From contig NZ_PSZM01000040.1 of the NCBI RefSeq assembly GCF_002964975.1, positions 124,001-188,000 on the forward strand: a DNA stretch of 64,000 nt, written 5' to 3'. Under the pieces are notes generated by a model, which was given only the letters and a program-made list of their open reading frames with translations, was not told the DNA's origin and made no database searches. Below, piece by piece: positions 8,333 through 16,730 of the stretch. The DNA is from Apibacter adventoris (GTDB lineage: Bacteria; Bacteroidota; Bacteroidia; Flavobacteriales; Weeksellaceae). Every line of letters begins with the position of its first letter. Position 1 is the first letter of the stretch. Both the position numbers and the translations under genes were made by a program.

Positions 8333-8743
8333 TTATTTTTTTTCTAAATAAGTTTGAAGAATTAATGTAGCACTTACCTTATCTAGTAAGTGCTTATTTT
8401 CTCGTTTTCTTTTATTTTTTCTACTTTGACTAATTGCATTTGCGGCAATTTTAGAAGTAAATCTTTCATCTACTCTTTCTATTGGGATAGTTGGAAATTG
8501 ATGGTTAATTTTAGTGATATATTTTTGAATTGAGTTTTCAACCTCCGATAATTCCCCATTTAACCTTATAGGTAATCCAATAATTATTTTATCTACATTG
8601 TTAGTACTTAAATATTTCTCTAAATAGGGAAGAAGATCCTGAGTCATAATTCCTTCTAATCCACTGGCAATAATCTGCATATCATCAGTTTCAGCCAAAC
8701 CAGTACGTTTTTCCCCAAAATCAATAGCTAAAAGCTTAGGCAT
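8333..8743 (-). CDS. ruvX: Putative Holliday junction resolvase RuvX/YqgF
   Basis: This 136-residue RNase-H-fold protein begins with L-A-I-D-F-G-E-K-R-T-G (Asp8 as first acidic ligand), then I-I-G-L-P near 57 and R-V-D-E-R-F-T-S near 90-97. A third acidic position lies near the C-terminal L-L-D-K-V-S-A. Family members process Holliday junctions and/or the 5' end of pre-16S rRNA. It lies 17 nt downstream of metK and 4 nt upstream of def. Confidence 0.92.
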   Translation of the reverse strand: MPKLLAIDFGEKRTGLAETDDMQIIASGLEGIMTQDLLPYLEKYLSTNNVDKIIIGLPIRLNGELSEVENSIQKYITKINHQFPTIPIERVDERFTSKIAANAISQSRKNKRKRENKHLLDKVSATLILQTYLEKK

Positions 8744-8760
8744 ATGAAATGAGTATAAAA

Positions 8761-10029
8761 TTAAATATTAAATACTTTTTTAATGGAATCTACATAATCT
8801 AATTTTTCCCATGTAAATAATTCTACTTCCATTTCTTTTACTTCAACATTTCCCCCTTCTTTGTTTCTTTCAAATCTTTTTACTACAGTTTCATTTTTTC
8901 TTCCCATATGTCCATAAGCAGCTGTTTCAGTATAAATAGGGTTTCTAAGTTTTAATCTTTCTTCTATAGCATAGGGACGCAAATCGAAAAGATTTTGAAT
9001 TTTTTGAGCAATTTCTCCATCAGAAAAATTTACTTTAGAAGTTCCATAAGTATTGACATAAACCCCACAAGGTTCTGTAATACCTATCGCATAAGAAACT
9101 TGAACCAAAACTTCATCTGCAACACCAGCCGCTACCAAATTTTTTGCAATGTGTCGAGTTGCGTAAGCAGCTGAACGGTCTACTTTTGATGGATCTTTAC
9201 CAGAAAAAGCACCACCTCCGTGGGCTCCTTTTCCCCCATAAGTATCAACAATAATTTTTCTACCTGTTAATCCAGTATCTCCATGAGGTCCTCCAATTTC
9301 AAATTTACCGGTAGGATTAATATGATATGTAATATCACCATCAAACAAAGCCTTAATCTCTTCTTTAGATTCGGCTTTTACTTCAGGAATTACAATGTTT
9401 TTAACATCTGCTGCAATTTTATTCAGAACAGTTTCCTCATTGCTGTCAAAACTATCATGCTGGGTAGAAAGAACTATTGTATCTATACGAATTGGTTTAT
9501 TATCATCACTGTACTCAATAGTTACCTGAGCTTTTGCATCAGGACGAAGATAGGTCATAACATTTCCTTCTTTTCTTATTTTAGACAATACTTTTAAAAT
9601 GCTATGAGAAATATCTAAAGCCAATGGCATATAATTGTCTGTTTCATTGGTAGCATAACCAAACATCATTCCTTGGTCTCCAGCACCTTGATCTTCCTTC
9701 TTCTCCCTATCAACTCCTCTATTTATATCTTGAGATTGTTCATGTAGGGCAGATAAAATTCCGCATGATTCAGCTTCAAATTTATATTCACTTTTAGTGT
9801 ATCCTATTTTTCTGATTATATCTCTAGTAATATGTTGTACATCTATATAAGTATTGGATTTAATTTCTCCGGCTAATATAACCTGTCCGGTTGTTACTAA
9901 AGTTTCACAAGCAACCTTAGAATCAGAATCAAATGCTAAAAAATTATCCAAAATAGAATCAGAAATTTGATCTGCAACTTTATCTGGGTGACCTTCGGAA
10001 ACAGATTCCGAGGTAAATAAGTAAGGCAT
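8761..10029 (-). CDS. metK: S-adenosylmethionine synthase
   Basis: The enzyme makes S-adenosylmethionine from ATP and methionine. The 422-residue length and motifs are typical: [12 protein letters not shown] near the start, the [12 protein letters not shown] hexapeptide region (about 117-128) and the G-G-G-A-F-S-G-K-D glycine loop (about 271-279). It is the first gene of a minus-strand operon with ruvX, def and DUF5606. No SAM riboswitch was recognised in the 100-bp leader. Confidence 0.97.
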   Translation of the reverse strand: MPYLFTSESVSEGHPDKVADQISDSILDNFLAFDSDSKVACETLVTTGQVILAGEIKSNTYIDVQHITRDIIRKIGYTKSEYKFEAESCGILSALHEQSQDINRGVDREKKEDQGAGDQGMMFGYATNETDNYMPLALDISHSILKVLSKIRKEGNVMTYLRPDAKAQVTIEYSDDNKPIRIDTIVLSTQHDSFDSNEETVLNKIAADVKNIVIPEVKAESKEEIKALFDGDITYHINPTGKFEIGGPHGDTGLTGRKIIVDTYGGKGAHGGGAFSGKDPSKVDRSAAYATRHIAKNLVAAGVADEVLVQVSYAIGITEPCGVYVNTYGTSKVNFSDGEIAQKIQNLFDLRPYAIEERLKLRNPIYTETAAYGHMGRKNETVVKRFERNKEGGNVEVKEMEVELFTWEKLDYVDSIKKVFNI

Positions 10030-10131
10030 ATTTTTTGATTTTAATTACAATAAAATTTTTGGTAAATTTAATAACATTAATTAAAAAATTTGCTATCTAT
10101 CATATAATAAATTTCAATAACAACATTAAAC

Positions 10132-11043
10132 ATGAAAATAATTAAGATATTTATATTTTTATTGGGATTAGTTTTATTTATAAAATGCGCTACTAATCCC
10201 TTAACAGGAAGGAAATCATTAAGTTTTATCTCAAACGACCAGATATTTCCCTCCTCATTTCAGCAGTATAAAGATGTTCTATCTTCAAGCAAAATTATTA
10301 CCAATACACAACAAGCAAAAGAAGTGTCTGAAGTGGGGAATCGTATAAAAATAGCAGCAGAAAATTATTATAAGTCCATAGGAAAACAATCGGTTTTAGA
10401 CGGGTATCAATGGCAATTTACGTTAATAGATGATCCCAAAACAATCAATGCATGGTGTATGCCTGGAGGAAAAGTAGCAGTATATACAGGTATTATGAAC
10501 GTTTGTAAAAATGAAACAGGTTTGGCGGTAGTTTTGGGACATGAAATTGCTCATGCTTTAGCAGGACATGGATCAGAAAAAATTTCGCAGACTTGTGTAG
10601 CTGAATTAGGCGGTCAATTGTTAGGAGGAGTAACAGACAACCAGGTTTTGAGAAAAGTAATTAATGATTATTATCCAATAGCTAGTGATATCACTTTGTT
10701 AAGATATGGAAGAAAACAAGAGACAGATGCAGATACTATGGGATTGTATTTAATGGCCATGGCAGGATATGATCCTAGAGAAGCCCCAATTTTTTGGGAA
10801 AGGATGATTAGAAAAACAGGCAATAGTACTACTCCCGAATTTTTATCAACCCATCCGGACCCAGAAAATAGAATAGCAAAGCTCAATCAAATTATGCCTA
10901 AAGCTCTAGAATATTATAATAATGCATTAATACATGGAAGTAATAATATATTAATACCAAAAAATAATCAAGATTTAGAACCGTCTTTTGATAAAAAAAA
11001 TGATAAAAGAAAAGAAGCTTCGAAGGGATATATTTATAATTAG
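10132..11043 (+). CDS. M48-family metalloprotease lipoprotein
   Basis: This 303-residue zinc protease carries a lipoprotein signal ending at Cys19 (L-F-I-K-C), so it is anchored in the membrane facing the periplasm. The active site H-E-I-A-H is at 137-141, with the third ligand Glu197 in Q-E-T-D-A-D. It resembles the BepA/LoiP type of M48 peptidases that act in outer-membrane protein quality control; that role here is inferred. It is monocistronic, ending in a strong terminator. Confidence 0.88.
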   Translation: MKIIKIFIFLLGLVLFIKCATNPLTGRKSLSFISNDQIFPSSFQQYKDVLSSSKIITNTQQAKEVSEVGNRIKIAAENYYKSIGKQSVLDGYQWQFTLIDDPKTINAWCMPGGKVAVYTGIMNVCKNETGLAVVLGHEIAHALAGHGSEKISQTCVAELGGQLLGGVTDNQVLRKVINDYYPIASDITLLRYGRKQETDADTMGLYLMAMAGYDPREAPIFWERMIRKTGNSTTPEFLSTHPDPENRIAKLNQIMPKALEYYNNALIHGSNNILIPKNNQDLEPSFDKKNDKRKEASKGYIYN

Positions 11044-11060
11044 ATAAAATTTAAATATGA

Positions 11061-11094
11061 AAAAAAGGATTTAATTCTTATTAAATCCTTTTTT
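11061..11094. terminator. Bidirectional terminator
   Basis: A perfect 15-bp stem (AAAAAAGGATTTAAT / ATTAAATCCTTTTTT) with a TCTT loop lies between the convergent M48 protease and GpsA-like genes. A- and T-runs on both sides let it work in both directions. Confidence 0.88.
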
Positions 11095-11126
11095 TAACAT
11101 TTTATCTAGTAAAAAATATTAGTTAT

Positions 11127-12173
11127 TTAAGGCATTTTAGGAAGTACGGCATCAGATATTACTTTAACAACCGGTCTCTCTGTTCCAGATAAAATTTCGT
11201 TTACAGCTTTTAATAAAGTTAGTTCTTCTTTAAGCTGTGGAGCAGATTGTTCAACTAAAGTACTTGCTAATCCGGCAGCAGGAACACCTTCTACAGTTTG
11301 CTCCAAACGATCCATTTCTGCGAGAGCATCTTTTGCTGTTTCACCTCTACCAATTCTAACGCCATAAACTTTGTTTCTTCCGGATAATCCTGTTACTTCC
11401 AAATCACCTACACCTGGAAGACCAAAAGCTGTTTCTGCTTTAGCTCCAAGGGCCTGACCTAATAAAGACATTTCTTTTACAGCTCTATTAAATGTAGCTG
11501 CTTTAAGATTATGGTGAGGAAATCCGGTACCTTCTTCTAATCCATCAGCAATTCCTAAAGCTATGGCATATACATTTTTCATAGGAGCACATATTTCAAC
11601 CCCAGTCTCATCATCGGTTGCTTCAATGCAATAAACATCTGTTCTTGCTTCTCTGGCATATTTACGTGAAACTTCTAAATCTTTACAGCCAAATATAGTT
11701 GCTGTAGGTTTTCCCTCAGCGCATTCATTCGCCTTTACAGGACCAGCTATGGCAACTATTGGTGGGAGGGATATTCCTTTTTGTTTAGCTATAGTACGTA
11801 TAGCTTCAGGAAGAAGCTGAATTTTTCCTTCATTATTTGGGCAGAAACCTTTTGAGGTAAGCCACAATGCCTTTGCTTTGGAAATGCCCTCTAACGCCAT
11901 TTCTGTAATTTTTGGTACTCCCACAGAGGCAACAGACATAACAACTACATCTGCCCCATCTAAAGCTTTTTCTAATTGGGCAGCTCGGAATAACTTTACT
12001 CCTTTAGCCAGTGGAACATTAGTTCGAGGGTGAGGCTTTCCTGCTTCGCAGGCGTCGATTAAATGATCATCCAGCCATGTACCCCAAAGCCTTACTTCCC
12101 ATCCTGCATTACGGACTGGGGTACATAAGCCAGATCCCATTGCGCCAGCTCCTAAAATTGTGATAATTGACAT
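11127..12173 (-). CDS. GpsA-like NAD(P)-dependent glycerol-3-phosphate-type dehydrogenase
   Basis: This 348-residue protein has an N-terminal Rossmann fold (I-L-G-A-G-A-M-G-S-G near 6-15), a substrate-region lysine in G-P-V-K-A-N-E, and C-terminal motifs of glycerol-3-phosphate dehydrogenases (A-P-M-K-N-V-Y-A-I-A-L-G-I-A-D-G and G-L-P-G-V-G-D-L). It is less AT-rich than the surroundings and is the last gene after two FGGY kinases. It is probably a catabolic polyol-phosphate dehydrogenase and not the phospholipid enzyme. Kinase followed by phosphate dehydrogenase would turn a short sugar alcohol into a keto-phosphate; the actual substrate is unknown. Confidence 0.75.
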   Translation of the reverse strand: MSIITILGAGAMGSGLCTPVRNAGWEVRLWGTWLDDHLIDACEAGKPHPRTNVPLAKGVKLFRAAQLEKALDGADVVVMSVASVGVPKITEMALEGISKAKALWLTSKGFCPNNEGKIQLLPEAIRTIAKQKGISLPPIVAIAGPVKANECAEGKPTATIFGCKDLEVSRKYAREARTDVYCIEATDDETGVEICAPMKNVYAIALGIADGLEEGTGFPHHNLKAATFNRAVKEMSLLGQALGAKAETAFGLPGVGDLEVTGLSGRNKVYGVRIGRGETAKDALAEMDRLEQTVEGVPAAGLASTLVEQSAPQLKEELTLLKAVNEILSGTERPVVKVISDAVLPKMP

Positions 12174-12229
12174 TTTCTTATTTTTTTTATCTATTAAATT
12201 ATTTATTATTTTTTATTTATGATATATAA

Positions 12230-13801
12230 CTATAGTTCGGATTTAGGAGATTCAGGTTTTGGACCCGGATATTTTTCTGCTAATTTATGGAGTTGTGTAA
12301 AAATATCTTTTAGCTGAGGATAAAGTTTTCGTTGAATTTCACCTACCTCATTATAGATTGCATGCCTTTCTAAATTAGGTTCAATTGTATTTCCAAAATG
12401 AGCCATTTGTTTTGATGCATATGCGATATCTTTATTTCCAAATACCCCGGTGCTGGCCATAGCTTGTATGGCCGCTCCTAAGGCTGAAATTTCATCTTCC
12501 AAACATATTGTTATAGGTATACCGGTAATATCTGTTACCATTTGCCTCCATAATTCAGAACGCGTTCCTCCTCCCATAATTCGTAATGAAGTTAGATTAA
12601 CTCCGGTTCCTTTTTGTAAAAATTCCAGATTCATTTTTACCTCATAGGTAATACCTTCTAGAATTGAACGATACATATGGGCTCTGGAGTGAGTACCTCT
12701 CCATCCGACGACAGCACCTCGCGCCAAGGCATCCCAATATGGACTTTGTACTGCGTTCCAGTAGGGTAAAGTGATAAGACCTTCACAACCAGGAGGTATG
12801 ATATCTGCTTCTTTATCCAATCGAATATCAGGTTCACCCAATAATTTGGGATCTCCTAATGCCTGACGAAACCATCCAGCAAGATATGCTCCAGAGTGTT
12901 GAACTACTTCAAAAATATAGTTTCCGGGTATTCCAGCTACATAATTACGAAATACTGGGTTATATTTATATTCAGAACTTTGTACACCGGCAACTACTGC
13001 TGTGCCTAAATTTAAATATGCAATATCGGGAGTAACCGCAGCTGCTCCTATTCCTGCTGCCATGCCGTCTCCTGCTCCGGCAATTACCGGAATAGATTTT
13101 GAAAGACCCCAGGTTGTAATTAATTCAGATTTTAAAAACCCCATTATCTGCCCTGGAGGAACAAGATCTGCCATTTGATCTCTTTTAACTCCAGCAATGT
13201 CCATGAGTTCACTACTGTAATTTCGATTACGAATATCAAATAACCCCAAGGTATCTGCACTAGCTTCTGAAGAAACCCATTCTCCCGTTAAATTCCATGT
13301 TATATACCCGTGCACATCTACAATTTTATAAGCTTTTTCAAGTGTTTGGGGTTCATTTTCTTTTAGCCAGGCTAATTTATAGATAGCAGGAGGTTCTCCT
13401 GGTGGTTTACCGGAAAGATTATGAATGTGTTTAGATCCAAATTGTTTAATTTGTTTAGTAGCTCTTCCATCAAGCCAAAGAATACCATTACGAATAGGTT
13501 TTCCTTTTTTATCAAAACAGGCAAAACTTTCTCTTTGGTGCGTGATACCTATAGCTGCTATACGTTCACGGTCTTTAGGTAATAGTTGAGAAACTGCCTC
13601 TTGAATGCTATCTCGTGTTGTTTCCCACCAACGGATAGGATTATGTTCATAAAAATCCATCGCAGGTGTATGAAGCTGAATTGAATTTTTAGCACTTACT
13701 ACTACGTGCCCGGAAGCATTTACTATAATAGCTTTGGTAGAAGTAGTAGAAGAATCTATAGCTATAACTAGAGGTCCATCATTGTAATTTTTTGTATTCA
13801 T
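12230..13801 (-). CDS. FGGY-family carbohydrate kinase, copy B
   Basis: This 523-residue FGGY kinase has the phosphate-1 motif A-I-D-S-S-T-T-S-T-K-A near 14-24, the substrate-side W-L-D-G-R near 128-132, a catalytic G-A-G-D-G-M near 242-247 and the adenosine motif G-G-G-T-R-S near 410-415. The T-H-Q-R-E-S-F stretch resembles glycerol and xylulose kinases, but the substrate cannot be assigned. It is clearly paralogous to the next upstream gene over its whole length, including the unusual P-G-P-K-P-E-S-P-K-S-E C-terminus. There are 56 nt to the GpsA-like gene and 36 nt from copy A. Confidence 0.85.
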   Translation of the reverse strand: MNTKNYNDGPLVIAIDSSTTSTKAIIVNASGHVVVSAKNSIQLHTPAMDFYEHNPIRWWETTRDSIQEAVSQLLPKDRERIAAIGITHQRESFACFDKKGKPIRNGILWLDGRATKQIKQFGSKHIHNLSGKPPGEPPAIYKLAWLKENEPQTLEKAYKIVDVHGYITWNLTGEWVSSEASADTLGLFDIRNRNYSSELMDIAGVKRDQMADLVPPGQIMGFLKSELITTWGLSKSIPVIAGAGDGMAAGIGAAAVTPDIAYLNLGTAVVAGVQSSEYKYNPVFRNYVAGIPGNYIFEVVQHSGAYLAGWFRQALGDPKLLGEPDIRLDKEADIIPPGCEGLITLPYWNAVQSPYWDALARGAVVGWRGTHSRAHMYRSILEGITYEVKMNLEFLQKGTGVNLTSLRIMGGGTRSELWRQMVTDITGIPITICLEDEISALGAAIQAMASTGVFGNKDIAYASKQMAHFGNTIEPNLERHAIYNEVGEIQRKLYPQLKDIFTQLHKLAEKYPGPKPESPKSEL

Positions 13802-13837
13802 GATGTTAATTATAAATATTGATGGAAAGTTAGTGCA

Positions 13838-15409
13838 TTAAATTTCTGATTTAGGTGATTCGGGTTTTGGACCTGGATATTTTTGCGCTAAGTTGTATAA
13901 TTGTTCAAATATTCCTTTTAATTGAGGATATAAGTTTCGTTGTACTTGAGCAACTTCATTATAAACTACCGTTTTCTTTAAATCAGGTTCAATTACATCG
14001 CCAAAATGAGCCATTTGTTGGGCAGTATAAGCAACATCATTATTCCCATATACTTTGGTACTAGCCATAGCTAAAACGGCAGCTCCTAAAGCAGAAATTT
14101 CGTCTTGTAAACATATAGTAATAGGAATACCAATGGTATCAGCCATGATTTGTCTCCATAATTTTGAGCGAGTTCCTCCTCCCATAGCTCTAATGGAAGT
14201 TAGTTTAACTCCTGTTCCTTTTTCAATTGTATCAAGATTTAGTCTCATTTCAAAACCGATAGATTCTAAAATAGAACGATACATATGTGCTCTTGAGTGA
14301 GTACCTCTCCAACCTACGACAGCTCCTCGTGCTAAAGCATCCCAATATGGACTTTGAACAGCATTCCAGTAAGGAAGAGTTACTAAACCTTCACATCCGG
14401 GAGGAATCATAGAGGCTTCTTCATCCAGTTTTGGATCGGGTTCTCCTAGAAGTTTCGGATCTCCAAGTGATTGTCTAAACCATCCTGCCAAATAAGATCC
14501 GGAAGATTGTAAAGCTTCAAAAACATAATTGCCTTTTATTCCTGAAGCATGGGTACGAAATGCAGAATCACACTTATAGATAGGGCTTTCAACTCCAGCA
14601 TTAACTGCTGTTCCTAAATTTAAATATGCAATATCCGGTGCTACGGCCGCAGCTCCTATTCCTGCTGCTTGACCATCTCCTAAACCTGCAATTACAGGAA
14701 TTGATTTTGAAAGTTTCCATTGGGATACTAATTCGGTTTTTAACATACCCATTGGTTCACCCGGTGGTACTAATTTAGCCATTTGATCTCTTGTTACTCC
14801 TGCTATTTCTAATAGTTCATCACTATAATCAAAATTTTGGATGTCTAATAATCCTAATGAATCTGCAGCAGCCACAGATGTCACCCATTCCCCGGTAAGA
14901 TTCCATGCGATATAACCATGCACTTCTACTACTTTATAGGCTTTTTGAAAAATTTCAGGTTCGTTCTCTTTTACCCATGCCATTTTATAAATTCCAGGTG
15001 TAACTCCTGGGGGCTTTCCTGAAAGTTCATGTATGTGTTTGGAGCCGTATTTATTTATTTGTTTGGCGGCTCGACTATCTAGCCAAAGAATACCGTTTCG
15101 TAATGGCTTTCCTTCTTTATCAAAGGGTGCAAAACTTTCTCTTTGATGGGTTATTCCAATTGCTTGAATTCTTTCTTTGTCTGTAGAAGATAATTTAGAA
15201 ATAGCTTCTCCAATGGTTTCATAGGTCGTTTCCCACCAACGTGCCGGATTATGTTCATAAAAGTCCATAGCCGGAGTGTGCAATTGAATGTTTCTTTTAG
15301 CGGTTACTAATACATGTCCTTTTGCATCTACAATTATTGCCTTGGTTGAAGTGGTAGATGAGTCTATAGCAATAACTAATGGACCTTCATTTAATGTTTG
15401 TGTGTTCAT
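13838..15409 (-). CDS. FGGY-family carbohydrate kinase, copy A
   Basis: This is the first gene of the kinase-kinase-dehydrogenase operon: 523 residues from the ATG at 15409. That start aligns with the paralogue's Met-Asn-Thr; a longer frame from 15457 would run into the promoter and is rejected. It carries all FGGY motifs: A-I-D-S-S-T-T-S-T-K near 14-23, a G-D-G-Q catalytic Asp, and G-G-G-T-R-S. Large blocks in the second half are identical to copy B, while the substrate-binding half differs more. Two kinases in tandem may recognise different stereoisomers or form a heterodimer. Nucleotides diverge at many third positions, so the duplication is not recent. Confidence 0.85.
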   Translation of the reverse strand: MNTQTLNEGPLVIAIDSSTTSTKAIIVDAKGHVLVTAKRNIQLHTPAMDFYEHNPARWWETTYETIGEAISKLSSTDKERIQAIGITHQRESFAPFDKEGKPLRNGILWLDSRAAKQINKYGSKHIHELSGKPPGVTPGIYKMAWVKENEPEIFQKAYKVVEVHGYIAWNLTGEWVTSVAAADSLGLLDIQNFDYSDELLEIAGVTRDQMAKLVPPGEPMGMLKTELVSQWKLSKSIPVIAGLGDGQAAGIGAAAVAPDIAYLNLGTAVNAGVESPIYKCDSAFRTHASGIKGNYVFEALQSSGSYLAGWFRQSLGDPKLLGEPDPKLDEEASMIPPGCEGLVTLPYWNAVQSPYWDALARGAVVGWRGTHSRAHMYRSILESIGFEMRLNLDTIEKGTGVKLTSIRAMGGGTRSKLWRQIMADTIGIPITICLQDEISALGAAVLAMASTKVYGNNDVAYTAQQMAHFGDVIEPDLKKTVVYNEVAQVQRNLYPQLKGIFEQLYNLAQKYPGPKPESPKSEI

Positions 15410-15454
15410 GTTTTTTTGTTGGGTTTTAGTTTTTAACTTAAAAATTTTATATAG

Positions 15455-15482
15455 CAAATATACTTACTAAAACGAAAGCAAA
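15455..15482 (-). promoter_or_regulatory. Candidate promoter of the FGGY kinase operon
   Basis: On the minus strand a perfect Bacteroidota -7 box (TATATTTG, 15455-15462) lies about 46 nt upstream of the kinase ATG. A TTTG at 15479-15482 could be the -33 element, with a somewhat short 16-nt spacer. The rest of the interval to 15710 (about 300 bp from the kinase start) shows no gene. Confidence 0.5.
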
Positions 15483-15710
15483 AAAATATATTTTTTTGTT
15501 TTTACATGATAAAAGACAGGTTAAACGAAACTAATAGAAACTAAAATTACAATTTAAATAAAAAATAATAGATTTGGATAAATAATAACTTTCGTAAATG
15601 AAGATTTATTCAATATAGGTAAATTAAGTTTTTTTCAGATTTTTTGCTGATTAATTTGTACTTAAAACGTGTAATAAATATAAATATAGAAAATCTAATT
15701 ATAAGAGTTT

Positions 15711-16727
15711 TTATATTTTATATCTAGCATTAGCAGAAGCACTTAGATCTGTAAATTTTTGATGTTCAAACTTTATACTACCAACTATTGCAATCATTGC
15801 TGCATTGTCGGTTGTATATTCAAGTTTTGGAATGAATATTTTGCAATGATCACTTTCTTTTAATTTTAATACTTCTGTTCTTAATTTTGAATTAGCTGAT
15901 ACTCCACCTGCAATTGCGATGTTTTTAATTCCTGTTAGGTGAATAGCTTCTTTCAGTTTTTTTATAAGAGCTTTAATAATTGTTTTTTGTACAGAAGCAC
16001 ATAAATCATTCAGATTCTCATTTATAAAGTTTGAATTTTTTTTAATTTCTTTTTGTAAAAAATAAAGCACAGATGTTTTTATGCCGCTAAAAGAAAATTT
16101 TATGCCATTTAATTTCGGTAGAGGAAAAGAATATTTATTTTCATTTCCTTCTTGCGAAATCTTATCTAATAATGGACCCGCAGGATAATTCAAACCTAAT
16201 AGTTTTCCAATTTTATCAAAAGCTTCTCCGGCAGCATCATCTAACGTTTCTCCCAATATTATCATATCAAAGTAATTATTAACTTGAACAATTTGAGTAT
16301 GACCTCCACTTACTGTAAGGCATAAAAAAGGAAATGTTATAGGTGATCTATTTGCATCTTCTATAAAATGAGCAAATATATGTCCTTGCATATGATTTAC
16401 TTCAATGAGTGGGACATCTAAAGACATAGATAAAGACTTAGCAAAACTAGTTCCCACAAGAAGAGAACCTACTAATCCGGGACCTTTTGTAAAAGCTATG
16501 GCATCTATTTGTTTTTTGCTTATATTTGCTTTATAAATTGCTTGATGTACAACCGGGACTATGTTTTGTTGATGTGCTCTTGAAGCTAGTTCTGGAACTA
16601 CACCTCCGTAATTTTCATGTACTTTTTGAGTAGCCACTATATTTGAAAGAATTTTTCTTCCATGTATTATTGCCGCTGAAGTATCATCACAAGAAGATTC
16701 GATTCCTAAAATTATAGGTGTTTTCAT
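15711..16727 (-). CDS. tsaD: tRNA N6-adenosine threonylcarbamoyltransferase TsaD
   Basis: TsaD performs the last step of t6A37 modification of ANN-decoding tRNAs. The 338-residue protein starts with I-L-G-I-E-S-S-C-D-D-T-S, has the metal-binding H-M-Q-G-H (about 112-116), G-G-H-T-Q and the C-terminal N-A-A-M-I-A motif. Length is normal. Its ATG is only 3 bp from that of the divergent tamB gene, so each promoter must lie inside the other gene. Confidence 0.97.
   Translation of the reverse strand: MKTPIILGIESSCDDTSAAIIHGRKILSNIVATQKVHENYGGVVPELASRAHQQNIVPVVHQAIYKANISKKQIDAIAFTKGPGLVGSLLVGTSFAKSLSMSLDVPLIEVNHMQGHIFAHFIEDANRSPITFPFLCLTVSGGHTQIVQVNNYFDMIILGETLDDAAGEAFDKIGKLLGLNYPAGPLLDKISQEGNENKYSFPLPKLNGIKFSFSGIKTSVLYFLQKEIKKNSNFINENLNDLCASVQKTIIKALIKKLKEAIHLTGIKNIAIAGGVSANSKLRTEVLKLKESDHCKIFIPKLEYTTDNAAMIAIVGSIKFEHQKFTDLSASANARYKI
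16638..16645 (+). promoter_or_regulatory. Candidate -7 box for tamB inside tsaD
   Basis: A perfect TATATTTG on the plus strand lies within the tsaD coding sequence, about 85 nt upstream of the tamB start. The two genes leave no intergenic room, so an intragenic promoter is required. No clear -33 element is visible at normal distance. Confidence 0.35.
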
Positions 16728-16730
16728 TCT

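Noticed and set aside
11127-12173. Housekeeping gpsA for phospholipid synthesis
   Set aside because: Operon position after two sugar kinases and different base composition suggest a catabolic role, though the fold is the same.
16728-16730. Overlapping divergent genes tsaD/tamB as an annotation mistake
   Set aside because: Both starts match their families' N-termini exactly; the 3-bp gap is real.
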